Origin: Desulfomonile sp963700305
GTDB taxonomy: Bacteria > Desulfobacterota > Desulfomonilia > Desulfomonilales > Desulfomonilaceae
Assembly: GCA_963700305.1 (NCBI GenBank)
Contig: CAVOXB010000010.1
Span: forward strand, 124,001-188,000
Reading direction: 5' to 3'
Length of the DNA: 64,000 bases
This document shows, in pieces, positions 18,075 through 28,088 of this stretch. Under the pieces are notes generated by a model. That model was given only the letters and a program-made list of their open reading frames with translations, was not told the origin of the DNA and searched no databases. Within the stretch, counting starts at the first letter, position 1; each line of letters opens with the position of its first letter. The translations under genes and the position numbers were made by a program.

Positions 18075-20294
18075 ATGGCTGTCACAAGAGCAAGAAATCT
18101 CCAAAAGGCTATCATAATTTCGTCTGTTCTGGGGATCTTCAGTGTTGGAATAATAGTCGCTGCAGTCAGCATTTTTCCTCTGTACGAGCACTTCAAGAAA
18201 GAAGAAGAGCTGAATTTAAACCTCGCTCTCAACACAAAGACGCTTGCAATGGAAGAATATTTGGCAAGAGCCAAAGATGTGGCTTTACAGATTTCCTCTC
18301 GGACAATCGCGCGACAGAGACTTGAAGACTACAACGCGGGGCGCATAGGCCTACAGCAACTTAATGAGTTCACAACCGAAGTCCTTGAAGATGCCATGAG
18401 CTATTCCCAAGAGGTCTGGGGAATTATTCGTCTGGATCGGCGCGATCAACCGGTAGTTCAGATCGGAATTGAATTGCCGAGCGAATTTTGGCCATCCGTT
18501 GATGAAAAGACCCGAGAGCCTTATTTCCACGGGCCTGTAATGATTGGAATGAGGCCGTATTTAATAGTCGTCACACCTATCCTCAATCGCGCCTCAGACC
18601 ATGTAGGAACGGACATTGTGCTCTTCAGGCTTTATCACCTGGAAAGAATAGTTGAAGATTACATTGGCCTAGGTCGGTCAGGTGAAACGATAATAGGTTT
18701 GGTTGGACACGACGGAGTGGACCTGGTGTTCCGCTTCCGGCAAGAAAAAGGTCCGGTGGAACAGCGCGTCTCGAAAAACTCCACACTCGGCGCGGCTCTT
18801 GTCAATGCCTCCATTAAGCAACCGGGGCTTGTAATCGATAACGAAAGCAAGAAAGTCATTGTTTACGGTCCGATCAGGTACGTCGACTGGGGAATCGCTG
18901 TGCAAATGGACCGGGACGAGCTGTACGCGCCGGTCACCCATCAAATCATCGCCTCTTTGAAAACAATAGTAGCGTTGCTCCTCTTGGGCACGCTAGGAAT
19001 TGCACTTCTGGTTCGGCCTCTCACCGGCAAGATGATAATCCATACTGATGAATTGGCACGAGAAATCGAGGAAAAAACGGCAAGTCTGCAGACAGAGCTG
19101 GAAGGCCGCAAGCGTATGGAAAGGTGGCTGGTAGATTCTGAGCGACGTTACAGAGTGCTATTGGAGGAAATTCCAGACGTTATATTCATACTGGATCATG
19201 AAGGTAGGTTCACTTACGTGAATACGCAAGTGGAAAAGTTTCTCGATTATCCAGTCTATCAAATGCTCGAGACCTCTTTCGCTGATTACGTAGCTCCGGA
19301 AGATCGCTTTAAGGCCGAAACGATCCTGCGCATAGGACCTGATTTCATTTGGGATGAAGAAGTAGGAATGATCGCGTCGAACGGCGATAGAAAACACGCG
19401 CGCATTAGATGCAAGGCTGCTCATTCAGTGGACGAAGGTTCCATTCGATTTGAGGGGGTGATGCGGGACATCACAAGAAGAAAAGGCCTGGAAGAAGAGC
19501 TGAAATCATCCAGGGAAGAGCTGTTGGAAAAAATTAAGATAATCGATGACCTTTACGAGCATATTGTTCAGCAGGGAAAGTCTAAGGCTATAGCGGACCA
19601 CACTGCCGAAGTGGCCCACGAGCTTCGCCAGCCCCTGGCCATAATTGGCGGTTTCGCGAGACGCATAGCCCGACAGTTTGATTCCTGCGATCTCACAGAC
19701 AATGGAAGCCAGCGTGAGTCATGCGGCATAATGATCTCCGAGATCCAGAGGCTGGAAAAAATACTCAGCAGCTTGATAGAATTCACCAGACACGAACTGG
19801 TTCGTCTCGAGAAAGTAGACCCAAATCAAGTTATTGAAAACGTGCTCAAGATTTACCAGGACAGAGTCACAGAGAAAAAACTCCAACTGATCACCAATCT
19901 GGGTAAAGAAGTTGGAGAAATCATGCTCGACCCGAACAGGTTTGAGCAGGTGGTCCGTAATCTGATCTCCAATGCAATAGAAGCTTCTCCTCTGGAGGAG
20001 GCGATATACGTCGAGACTGGAGCGTCGATTCCCAGCGACAAAGCACAGGAAACTGGCGAGTTGGCATCCGAGTTTTATTTTGAGATGAAGGTCAGAAATT
20101 TTGGGAAAGTCATTCCACCAGAAGAGCTACAAAAGATTTTCAGCCCGTTTTATACCACCAAGAATTATGGGACTGGCATTGGGCTGACTATTTCCAAAAA
20201 AATTGTCGAGGACCACGGGGGCTCCATTTCAGCCAAGTCCGACAACGAAGGCACGGTTTTCACCGTTTGGTTGCCAGCGCAAAACAACGCCTGA
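18075..20294 (+). CDS. PAS-domain membrane histidine kinase
   Basis: A 739-residue sensor kinase counted from ATG 18075, chosen because a longer frame from 18000 lacks a membrane-protein N-terminus and because AAAGAG precedes this ATG. A first membrane helix (residues 14-36) and a second near 300-320 enclose a large dCache-like extracytoplasmic sensor. A PAS domain (about 365-480; FILDHEGRFTYVN), a coiled coil, HisKA with H-box HELRQPLAIIGGFAR, and HATPase (NLISNAIEAS, FSPFYTTKNYGTGIGLTISKK) follow. No response regulator is adjacent, so it is an orphan kinase. The stimulus is unknown; the dCache type usually senses small organic molecules. Confidence 0.9.
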   Translation: MAVTRARNLQKAIIISSVLGIFSVGIIVAAVSIFPLYEHFKKEEELNLNLALNTKTLAMEEYLARAKDVALQISSRTIARQRLEDYNAGRIGLQQLNEFTTEVLEDAMSYSQEVWGIIRLDRRDQPVVQIGIELPSEFWPSVDEKTREPYFHGPVMIGMRPYLIVVTPILNRASDHVGTDIVLFRLYHLERIVEDYIGLGRSGETIIGLVGHDGVDLVFRFRQEKGPVEQRVSKNSTLGAALVNASIKQPGLVIDNESKKVIVYGPIRYVDWGIAVQMDRDELYAPVTHQIIASLKTIVALLLLGTLGIALLVRPLTGKMIIHTDELAREIEEKTASLQTELEGRKRMERWLVDSERRYRVLLEEIPDVIFILDHEGRFTYVNTQVEKFLDYPVYQMLETSFADYVAPEDRFKAETILRIGPDFIWDEEVGMIASNGDRKHARIRCKAAHSVDEGSIRFEGVMRDITRRKGLEEELKSSREELLEKIKIIDDLYEHIVQQGKSKAIADHTAEVAHELRQPLAIIGGFARRIARQFDSCDLTDNGSQRESCGIMISEIQRLEKILSSLIEFTRHELVRLEKVDPNQVIENVLKIYQDRVTEKKLQLITNLGKEVGEIMLDPNRFEQVVRNLISNAIEASPLEEAIYVETGASIPSDKAQETGELASEFYFEMKVRNFGKVIPPEELQKIFSPFYTTKNYGTGIGLTISKKIVEDHGGSISAKSDNEGTVFTVWLPAQNNA

Positions 20295-20535
20295 AATCAA
20301 TTCGCCTTCAAATAGATGATATTCATGAAGCAAGCTTGGTGGGACAGGCATCCCGCCCATAGCGCTACAAGGAAACACTTTATTTAGGCGGTGACGCCAG
20401 GCATGATCCGGGCCTTCCACCGTGGACTTGCAGCGCGTCACGGCTATATTTTTTTGGGGATGTGGCGGCCCGCTTTTTCTATCGTCTACATTTTTCAGCC
20501 CGTTATTTTCATCTTGATATAACCAGGTTTTTTCC

Positions 20536-20575
20536 TTGACATCTTACGTGGTGTAAATAGTATACAATATACTAT
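20536..20575 (+). promoter_or_regulatory. Promoter and perfect operator of the malonate-module GntR gene
   Basis: TTGACA at 20536-20541 is a perfect -35 box. The -10 region (about 20559-20566) is buried in ATAGTATACAATATACTAT (20557-20575), a perfect 19-base dyad with a three-base centre. FCD-type GntR regulators of malonate genes bind TNGTATACNA-like dyads, so this is very probably the binding site of the regulator encoded 23 bases downstream, giving autorepression. I found no second copy in front of the carrier gene at 21758. Confidence 0.75.
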
Positions 20576-20597
20576 CTTCACGATACGGGAGCTCTGA

Positions 20598-21296
20598 ATG
20601 GCTACAATCCGTGTCGAATCTCTCTCGCAAGAAATAGCAAAACGAATTCGGGAAATGATCCGAAAGGGTGCCCTGAAAAAAGGGGACAGGATCGTCGAAA
20701 AACCTTTGTGTCAGGCCATGGGAGTCAGCCGGACGCCGCTCAGGGAGGCATTGCGGCTACTCAGCTCCGAGGGACTCATCGAATTAATTCCGAATAGGGG
20801 AGCTTTCGTTGCCGAACCAGCCATGAAAGACATCAGAGAGATGTTCCAGGTGATGAGCATCTTGGAGGGGACATGTGCGCGGGAATGCGCACAAAAAATG
20901 GATGACAAGGGCTTAACAAAACTGGAAAAGCTCTTTGACAAACTGGAAAAATGCTTCGAGCAAGAAAATCACGAGAAATACATGGCTGTTAATCACAGCT
21001 ATCATACCCTGGTCCAGGACCTGGCAGGTAACAAGATACTGAGCGAAGTAATAAACGGACTCAGACAGAAAATCCTGCTCTACAGATACAGACAGATTTA
21101 CCTTCCCAACCGACTCAACACTTCCATGAAGGAACATCGTGATCTTCAGGACGCGTTCAGGAAAAGGGACCCAGAAGCAGCCGAAAGGCTCATGAAAGAG
21201 CACCTCATGAGGCAGTGCGAGGTCCTTGAGAGAGCAGTGGCGAATACGCCGGACTCCCCCCGCCTGAAGCGCACTCCTGCCATGAGTAGTAGGTGA
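20598..21296 (+). CDS. GntR-family (FCD) transcriptional regulator
   Basis: A 232-residue regulator with an N-terminal winged helix-turn-helix (residues 10-72; ALKKGDRIVEKPLCQAMGVSRTPLREALRLL) and a C-terminal all-helical FCD ligand domain (about 80-215) that carries metal/ligand residues in NHSYHTLV and EHRDLQDAF. Members near malonate genes (MatR, MdcY) respond to malonate or malonyl-CoA. GGGAG eight bases upstream supports the start. Neighbouring genes for a MatC-like carrier and MdcA on the same strand support a malonate-responsive role. Confidence 0.88.
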   Translation: MATIRVESLSQEIAKRIREMIRKGALKKGDRIVEKPLCQAMGVSRTPLREALRLLSSEGLIELIPNRGAFVAEPAMKDIREMFQVMSILEGTCARECAQKMDDKGLTKLEKLFDKLEKCFEQENHEKYMAVNHSYHTLVQDLAGNKILSEVINGLRQKILLYRYRQIYLPNRLNTSMKEHRDLQDAFRKRDPEAAERLMKEHLMRQCEVLERAVANTPDSPRLKRTPAMSSR

Positions 21297-21602
21297 CCGG
21301 GATGAAGAATCCTGATGATACTCGCTCCAAACGTGAACTCACACCATCTTATTCCCATGTTCTGTCATATGCCAGACTGTGCAGATCGAGGACACACGGT
21401 TGTACTTGCTCGTGTGTATTCGAAAAACCCCCTTATTCATTAAATGCTTTCAACAAAAACCCGTTTGAATTAGAGAGATTGTTTGTTTGATTTTGTGTTT
21501 GATTATTAGAGGGTTACCGGCGTTAACCCTCTGCTGATCGTGCGTTCACAGCGTCCCTAGGGATAGTCTGGCACAAAACCGGCACGTAAAAGACGTTCGT
21601 TA

Positions 21603-21738
21603 ATGGATCGAAGCAAGAAAGGAGGTGACTTGGAACGGTCGACTTCCGAAGCGGGGACGGCCCCGTAAACGCGCTGGCTCGAAATCTATGCGTGGGGGCT
21701 GGAAGAAGATTGACGAATTACAGGGAAAGAATTCTTAG
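21603..21738 (+). other. Possible small gene leading into the carrier (doubtful)
   Basis: An ATG at 21603 begins MDRSKKGGDLERSTSEAGTAP and then stops at 21668. Two nearby frame changes would extend it through RWLEIYAWGWKKIDELQGKNS to TAG 21736-21738, just before the carrier's ribosome binding site. Given the high indel rate here this could be a real small accessory protein of about 44 residues, but the evidence is thin. The rest of the 460-base spacer (21297-21757) holds nothing I recognise. Confidence 0.25.
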
Positions 21739-21757
21739 CTATTAGGAGGTAGGGTCC

Positions 21758-23012
21758 ATGCAGAGTTACTTGGCGGAAATATCTCTGGCTGCTCTTGCGA
21801 TAGCTGTGGTCGTCGCAATTGTCAGAAACGTAAACGTCGGGCCCCTCAGTTTGGCGATTGCGTTGGTTGTCGGCTACTACATCGGAGGAGTCAAAATCAC
21901 GACCATAATAGCCGGCTATCCTGTAAACGTGTTTATCATGTTGGCCGGCGTCACCTATTTGTTTGCCATCGCAAACATCAACGGAACGTTGGAGAAGTTG
22001 ACGAAGTTTGCAGTAAAGGGTGTTCGTGGCAATGTCGCTCTACTCCCTATTGTCTTGTTTCTCCTGGCGTTCGCTCTGTCGTCGCTTGGACCGGGAGCAA
22101 TCACTATTTGCGCTTTGTTGGCAGCTCCAACCATGTTGTTGGCCTCGGAGACCAAGATACCCGCATTCTTAATGGCTTGTATGGTAGCCAACGGTACACA
22201 AGCCGGTAACATGTCACCCATAGCCGTAGCAGGGGTGATCGTGAATGGGCTTTTACAGCCGATGGGCATCACTGACTTCGGATTTACACTGTGGATGAAT
22301 AGCCTGGTTTTCTTTTTTGCCATCGGAGTCGGGGCCTATCTCCTCTTTGGTGGTTTGAAGCTCTGGAAAAAGAATGCTGCAGGAGACGACACTGCAGTCG
22401 TGAAAATGGACGTGGAGCCTTTCAATTACCAGCAGTATCTCACTCTCGCGGGAATCGCTGTTTTGGTCATAGGCGTATTTTTCTTCAAATTGGACATAGG
22501 GTTGGGTGGATTCCTTGTCGGGACCGTTTTGATCCTGCTGAGAGCGGGAGATGAGGACAAGGCTTTCAAGGCCATGCCTTGGGGCGCTATCTTGATGGTT
22601 ACCGGTGTGACGGTTTTGATTCAATTGATGAGCAAGATCGGTGGAATGGATCTGTTTGCCACCATTATGGCGAAACAGTCCACGCCTTACACGGCTACGA
22701 TGGTGGTGGGATTTTGGGCGGCATTGGTCTCCGCTTACGCCAGTACCGATCGGTATAATTCTGCCGGCATTTGTGCCGATGGCCCCGGACTTGCTGGCCA
22801 AAATCGGCGGCACGGACCTCCTGGGCTTGATTTCCAGCATCGTCTTGTGCGGACACATCACGGACTTTAGTCCTTTGTCTACTCTTGGCGCCATTTTCAT
22901 AGCTAACGCGACAGAAGATCAGGACAGAAAAAAACTTTTCAGAGACATGCTCATCTGGGGCTTGGCTATGTCACCGGTGGGGGCCATTATTTGCTGGTTC
23001 TGTTTACCGTAA
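21758..23012 (+). CDS. MatC-like dicarboxylate (malonate) carrier (frame broken)
   Basis: About 417 residues with 11-12 membrane helices. The N-terminal half resembles the MatC N-terminal dicarboxylate-carrier domain, and NGTQAGNMSPIAVAGVIVN is typical of ion-transporter-superfamily carriers. One extra base near 22752 (ACCGATCGG) separates it into frames ending at 22870 and 23012; without it SAYAST joins IGIILPAFVPMAPDLLAKIGG. A strong AGGAGGT lies eleven bases before ATG 21758. Position between the GntR regulator and MdcA indicates malonate uptake; other dicarboxylates are possible. Confidence 0.82.
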
Positions 23013-23100
23013 TTGGAATACCCTAATACCGGTGAGGCAAGTGAAGTATTTGTGCACGTAGCGTTTGACTATTAAACATTTCACATTTCCGGAGGAGATA

Positions 23101-24785
23101 ATGGGAATAAAGATAACGCACGCAAGCCGGGACTGGGGAACTCGCAGAAAGGAATACGAGACGCGAATGGCCAGTGCCAAACCTTTGACCGACGGAGGCA
23201 ACAGCAAGATTGTCGATGCATCCCGAGCTGTGGCTCTTCTGGAGACGATCATCCGCTCGGGTGACCGGGTGGCTCTGGAAGGGAACAATCAAAAGCAGGC
23301 CCAATTTCTTGCCGATTGTCTCTGTAAAGTGGACACGTCTAAGATCAATGAGCTCCACATGGTTCAATCGGTCATCGCTCTTCCTTCCCATTGTGAGATC
23401 TTCAGCCGAGGCATCGCAGCAAAGGTGGATTTTTCATTTTCCGGGCCGCAATCAGCGCAGGTCAAAAGTTTGGTCGATGAATCAAAGATGAAGATTGGGG
23501 AGATCCACACTTATCTTGAGCTTTTTGGCAGATATTTCCTGGATCTTACGCCACAGGTGGCTCTGGTTGTGGGTGCTCGTGCCGATAGAGAAGGCAATCT
23601 TTTCACCGGCCCCAACACCGAAGACACTCCGGCTATAGTGGAAGCGACTCATTTCAAGCAAGGTATAGTAGTGGCACAAGTGGAAGAGATCGTGGAAAAA
23701 CTGCCGCGAGTGGATATTCCCGGAGATTGGGTTGATTTTGTCGTTCCCATAGGAAAACCCTGCTATATCGAGCCTCTGTTTACCGCGGATCCTGCACGGA
23801 TTCGGGATATCAGCATTCTCATGGGCATGATGGTGATCAAGGGAATCTATGCAGAGTATGGACTGCAAGTCTCTGAATCACGGCATCGGTTATGCAGCCG
23901 CCGCAATGGAGTTGCTTCTTCCGACATACGCTGAGCGTCTCGGTCTCAAGGGCAAGATCTGCACCCACTGGACGCTTAATCCTCATCCGACAATGATCCC
24001 GGCCATTGAATGCGGCTTCGTGGATTCAATCCACTGTTTCGGTTCAGAAGTGGGCATGGAGGACTACGTTGCTGCGCGATTCAGACATCTTTTTTGTCGG
24101 GCCGGACGGAAGTCTCCGGTCGAACAGGGCCTTCTCCCAGGCAGCCGGGCATTACGCTGCAGATGCATTCGTTGGAGCGCCACACTTCAGATCGACAGGT
24201 ACGGAAACAGCTCAACTGCTGTAGCAGACGGATAGCTGGCTTCGGCGGCGCGCCCAATATGGGCTGCGATGCGCCCGGTCGAGACGCCATTCGAGCGATG
24301 CGTGGATAAAAATAGGCAGCGAAAGTGGCAGCTACCGGCTCTTATCGGCGACATGCCGCGGGGTCGCAAAACTCGTCGTTCAGATGCTCGAAACGCATGG
24401 CCCCAAAGGGATCCGACTGCTTTGTGGAAAACTCGATGCATGGGAACTGATGAAGCATGCCGGTCTCAAAGTGCCGCCTGTCATGATCTACGGAGACGCT
24501 ATCACCCAAATCGTCACAGAGAATGGGATAGCTCACCTGCACAAATGTGTCGGCATTCAGGAGAGGGAAGCGGCCATCAAGGCTATTGCCGGCGACACGG
24601 AACTTGGAAAAGAGGCCAAACCCGAAGAAACGGCCGAACTAAGACGAAGGAAAATCGTTCAGACTCCGGAAGACCTTGGAATCGACCCGGGCGAGGCCAA
24701 CAGGTCGCTTTTGGCCGCTCAGACAATGGATGATCTCGTGGAGTGGTCCGGTGGTTTGTACAAGGTCCCTGAACAGTTCAGGTAA
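23101..24785 (+). pseudogene. mdcA: Malonate decarboxylase alpha subunit / malonate CoA(ACP)-transferase, frame broken about five times
   Basis: The rejoined product of about 560 residues follows MdcA from end to end: DRVALEGNNQKQAQFLADCL, the GPNTEDTPAIVEATHF block, SLNHGIGYAAAAMELLLPTYAERLGLKG, CFGSEVGMEDYVAAR, GFGGAPNMGCDA, MIYGDAITQIVTE and the end SLLAAQTMDDLVEWSGG. MdcA exchanges acyl groups to form malonyl-thioester. Frame changes occur near 23870, 24078, 24172, 24228 and 24270, each explained by one or two bases. Start ATG 23101 follows GGAGGAGATA. No mdcC, mdcD/E or mdcG gene is present in the window, so this may be a stand-alone malonate CoA-transferase. Conservation is high between breaks, so sequencing error is likelier than decay. 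Confidence 0.85.
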
Positions 24786-24829
24786 TGGGTACGAGTTCAT
24801 ATCGCCTTCATTCCACAATGGCCTAACCA

Positions 24830-24912
24830 TGTCATTGCCAGGAGTGGAACGACGAAGCAATCTCCATTTTAGCTAATTGGAGATTGCTTCGGGCTACTCC
24901 CTCGCAATGACA
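24830..24912. repeat. Dispersed inverted repeat, family B
   Basis: An imperfect dyad of about 83 bases whose arms begin TGTCATTGCCAGGAGTG and end CTCGCAATGACA, with an inner perfect stem CGAAGCAATCTCC / GGAGATTGCTTCG. Related to the element at 46640-46770. Strings of the type CATTGCGA-GCGAAGCGACGAAGCAATC are widely dispersed in genomes of anaerobes. The rest of the spacer 24786-25138 holds only a family A half copy. Confidence 0.75.
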
Positions 24913-25021
24913 ATGTTCCAGCCTTCCGCAGCCCACCCGACACTACTGTTGAGAATCCTTCTATTGGACTCGTCGAGATAGTCCCGCCGTGATGATCTGG
25001 TATTACAGCCATCTCAGAATA

Positions 25022-25040
25022 GGCAGGCTGGAAAGCCCAC
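25022..25040. repeat. Dispersed palindromic repeat, family A, half copy
   Basis: GGCAGGCTGGAAAGCCCAC matches one arm of the family A element described at 4051-4119, with the middle shortened. The partner arm is missing. Confidence 0.65.
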
Positions 25041-25138
25041 ACTTGAAAAACCCCATCCAGCCAGAAGTTGATGGCCGTCAATCTACTGAGACACAATCCA
25101 GCTGTTGACCGGCGATACAAAATCGGAGTCCTCGATGG

Positions 25139-25865
25139 TCACCACCTGCGGGGAAAATGTGACGGATAGTCTGCGCCCAAGAGACTCTGTCTAACAGGCT
25201 TCTTGGGGAAAAACACGAAACGTACCATGCCGATGACAAAACCGCCAATATGAGCCCAATAGGCTACACCTCCAGCGTCCTGCTGCATTGCTGCCTGGGA
25301 CTGTACCGCCCATGAACTGGAATACAAACCACAAAATGAGAAACAAGAACGCGGGAATTTCCACAGGATAAATAAGAATGAACAGTATCAGTAAAGTATG
25401 AATCCGGGCACGGGGATAACTCAACAAATATGCGCCGAGAACTCCTGAAATCGCTCCACTGGCTCCCACCACAGGGACTCTCGATGCTGGTTCCGCAATT
25501 ATCTGAAGTAGCGAAGCTCCGATTCCGCACAGTATATAGAAAATCAAATACTTAAAATGCCCAAGACGGTCTTCAATATTGTTGCCAAATATCCAAAGGA
25601 ACCACATGTTTCCTATAACGTGCAGCCAACCTGCATGCATAAATATGGACGAAAACATGGGAATCAAAGCATTATCAAGGAATCCCCCATCAAATCTGTT
25701 GAATGCTACGAAACGGATTGGAATTAAGCCATATTCGACAACAAAGCGGTCGATTCGCGCGCCTAAAGAAATTTCATAAAACCACACGACACTATTCAGG
25801 ACGATAATTCCAAGAGTCATAACCGGAAACGTCTCGGAAGGAACGCTGTCTCGTAAGGGGATCAT
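25139..25865 (-). CDS. Rhomboid-family intramembrane serine protease (frame broken)
   Basis: About 241 residues with six membrane helices; it cleaves membrane proteins inside the bilayer. MIPLRDSVPSETFPVMT is the usual N-terminus of the bacterial DUF1751-like rhomboid branch. HAGWLHVIGNMWFLWIFG supplies the conserved HxxxN helix, VVGASGAISGVLGAY the catalytic GxSG serine, and AYWAHIGGF the catalytic histidine. The histidine lies after a break: one extra base near 25310 shifts the frame, and the repaired C-terminus runs to 25139. Alone between repeats, same strand as mrp. Confidence 0.87.
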
Positions 25866-25954
25866 GCGGCCGCCCCAGCTCGCTCAGATAATATTTAATA
25901 ACAATTACTAATAACAACTGATAATCGTTGAATTATATCTAGCGAACAGCATTT

Positions 25955-26023
25955 GTGGGGCAGGCTTTCCAGCCTGCCTTGTCTCAAAAAGCCAATGATG
26001 GCATGCTGGAAGAGACTGTCCCC
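25955..26023. repeat. Dispersed palindromic repeat, family A, copy with degenerate right arm
   Basis: The left arm (25955-25978) is identical to that at 4051-4074; the right arm (about 26000-26023) has several mismatches (GGCATGCTGGAAGAGACTGT). Located in the 240-base spacer between rhomboid and mrp genes. Confidence 0.75.
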
Positions 26024-26105
26024 AATTCTTGCTCGTCATGTTCAGCCTATGGCAGAACATGGAAACCACAGTGATCAGTAAATTTGTTCGAAGCGATAAA
26101 GCCTG

Positions 26106-26975
26106 TTAGTGCTTCTTCATCCTGGGCGGCGATAGAGCCAGTATGGGGCCAATGATTTCATCAAACGCTTTGGCTGCAGGAGACATAGGGTGTTCCAGCA
26201 CGAACGGCTTGCCTTCGTCCGAAGAAATCACGAGCCTGGGATCTAAAGGAATACGGCCGAGAAACTTGAATCCGGTTTCCCTTGCGAGTCTTTCGCCTCC
26301 GCCACTCTTGAACAACTGGTGTTGAGTTCCGCAATGAGAGCACACAAAACCGCTCATGTTCTCAATGATCCCAAAAATAGGCATTTCGAGGGCCTTGCAG
26401 AAACGGATGGATTTTCGGACATCCTTCAATGCAACCTGCTGCGGTGTTGTGACTATTACGGCCATGGATCTCGGCGGCGCCATCTGGCAAATTGAAAGGG
26501 GTTCGTCCCCTGTTCCAGGAGGAGCATCCACCACGAGAAAATCCAGGTCGCCCCAGTCCACTTCGGCGATGAACTGTCTTATCATGGAGTGCTTCATCGG
26601 TCCGCGCCAGATAACCGCTTCATTAGCCTGGTCCTTAAGGACGAATTCGATGGACATCACCTTAAGCTTTTCGTTGTACGCGATGGGCAGCATGCCTCTT
26701 TCAGATTGTCCCGGAGAAACAGCTCCCTCAAGCTTCAGAAGGGTAGGCACGCTGGGACCGTGAATATCTATGTCCAAGAGGCCTACGTCACGATCTGCCG
26801 CGGCCAATGCTGCAGCTAAATTCACGGCGACCGTGCTCTTTCCCACTCCTCCTTTTCCGGAAAGGACCATCAAGACATTTTCAATGCGTATAAGACTGTC
26901 CGTGAGCACCAGTTCATCGTGGAGGCCCTGTAATTCTTCTTTGGAAAGAGGAGGTTTCTTTGGCGTGTTTGTCAT
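26106..26975 (-). CDS. mrp: Mrp/NBP35 (ApbC)-family Fe-S cluster carrier ATPase
   Basis: A 289-residue P-loop ATPase that assembles and transfers 4Fe-4S clusters. The deviant Walker A SGKGGVGKSTVAVNLA is at residues 40-55, the Mrp signature VVDAPPGTGDEPLSI near 145-160, and the cluster-binding CxxC (FVCSHC) near 212. There is no N-terminal DUF59 domain, so it is the short form. It is close to a large set of Fe-S enzymes (Hdr, Kor), which fits a maturation role, but its operon link is loose (180 bases from hdrB). Confidence 0.9.
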   Translation of the reverse strand: MTNTPKKPPLSKEELQGLHDELVLTDSLIRIENVLMVLSGKGGVGKSTVAVNLAAALAAADRDVGLLDIDIHGPSVPTLLKLEGAVSPGQSERGMLPIAYNEKLKVMSIEFVLKDQANEAVIWRGPMKHSMIRQFIAEVDWGDLDFLVVDAPPGTGDEPLSICQMAPPRSMAVIVTTPQQVALKDVRKSIRFCKALEMPIFGIIENMSGFVCSHCGTQHQLFKSGGGERLARETGFKFLGRIPLDPRLVISSDEGKPFVLEHPMSPAAKAFDEIIGPILALSPPRMKKH

Positions 26976-27156
26976 TTCGTCGAGTTCCCGCAGAAAAACT
27001 TTGATGAGAAGAGTCCCCGCTGATTAATAAACTCTGCGGGGCCAAGCGTTTCTAATGATCCATGATACAAAATAATCGTATTCAAGTCACGAGAGCGGTA
27101 TCAATGCACGCTTTGTTGTACCGGTTGCCAAAAGCGTCTGATTGCCTAATAGAGCA

Positions 27157-28056
27157 TCAGGCCACGTCAATGGCTTCCAAGATCTTCCTTGCTTTCACTC
27201 GGTGCACGTCCAGACCCACGTCTTTGGAATTGAAGCCTAGTGCGAGTCCGATAAGCTGCGTCAGATAAAATGTCGGGATCTTCTCGTTGTCCTTGGTCTT
27301 CCGGCCGAGGACTATCTGCCCCATGTCGAACTGCTCGAAACACGAGGGGCAGACCACCGACAGCGCCTGAATATTGCGATCACGGATGTGCGACAGCTTT
27401 TGTCTGGTGATCTCGTAGCCCGCGTCCTGATCCATATTGGCTCCGAGTGGAGAACCGCAGCAAAGGAATTTCCTTGAATATTCTACCGGTTCAACCCCTA
27501 TGATGGAGAGCAAGTGGTCCATGCTCACAGGCACGTATGATTCCGCATCGGACAATTCCTGTGGATACATTATCTTCGGCGGCCTGAAGTAATGACAACC
27601 GTAATGACATCCGATCCTTAATGGAATGTCTCGGACGTGTTCTTTAAGAAGCCTCTCCACCACCGAGTCCTGATAAAGCACATCCAAAATGTGAGTTACC
27701 TTGGAGGCGCCGGTAAACTGATGATTGTGATCCTCCAGTATACGGTTTACTTTCCGCCTCTTAAAATCGCTTTGTTTCAGTATGTGATTCGCCTCTTTAA
27801 GCGTGTTTACGCAGCCCGAGCACAGGGTCATCACGTCGAGGCCCGCTTCCTCCGCGAGGCACAGGTTGCGCGCGGCCAAGGCGAGCCAGGAATCGTAGTG
27901 GACAAGCTTCATGCTTGTGGGCGGGGGACAACACGAAAACGGCAAATCCACAAGCTCTATTCCGAGGCGTTCGCAAACCAAACGAGTGGCGGCTTCAAAA
28001 CCCGGATATTTTATCGGGATTGCGCATCCCAGGTAAAGGGCATATCTCATGGTCAC
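27157..28056 (-). CDS. hdrB: Heterodisulfide reductase subunit B-like protein
   Basis: A 299-residue cytoplasmic protein with two CCG domains, cysteine groups in FSCCPPPTS, TLCSGCVNTL, HYGCHYFRPPK, LCCGSPLGAN and VCPSCFEQFD. In HdrB these bind two non-cubane 4Fe-4S clusters that reduce a disulfide. It starts MTMRYALYLGC, as expected, after the ribosome binding site AAAGGTGACC. It is the last gene of the kor-hdrACB group, 32 bases after hdrC. Since this organism is not a methanogen, the disulfide substrate is unknown. Confidence 0.92.
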   Translation of the reverse strand: MTMRYALYLGCAIPIKYPGFEAATRLVCERLGIELVDLPFSCCPPPTSMKLVHYDSWLALAARNLCLAEEAGLDVMTLCSGCVNTLKEANHILKQSDFKRRKVNRILEDHNHQFTGASKVTHILDVLYQDSVVERLLKEHVRDIPLRIGCHYGCHYFRPPKIMYPQELSDAESYVPVSMDHLLSIIGVEPVEYSRKFLCCGSPLGANMDQDAGYEITRQKLSHIRDRNIQALSVVCPSCFEQFDMGQIVLGRKTKDNEKIPTFYLTQLIGLALGFNSKDVGLDVHRVKARKILEAIDVA

Positions 28057-28088
28057 CTTTCAAGGATCGGCCGGATTATCCGGCGATT

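Noticed and set aside
21569..21584. Sigma-54-like string TGGCACAAAACCGGCA before the malonate carrier
   Set aside because: The GG-N10-GC spacing is right but the -12 element is CGGCA rather than TTGCA; too weak to call.
24830..24912. Family B inverted repeat as an insertion sequence end
   Set aside because: No transposase gene or target duplication is associated; it is a short palindromic repeat.
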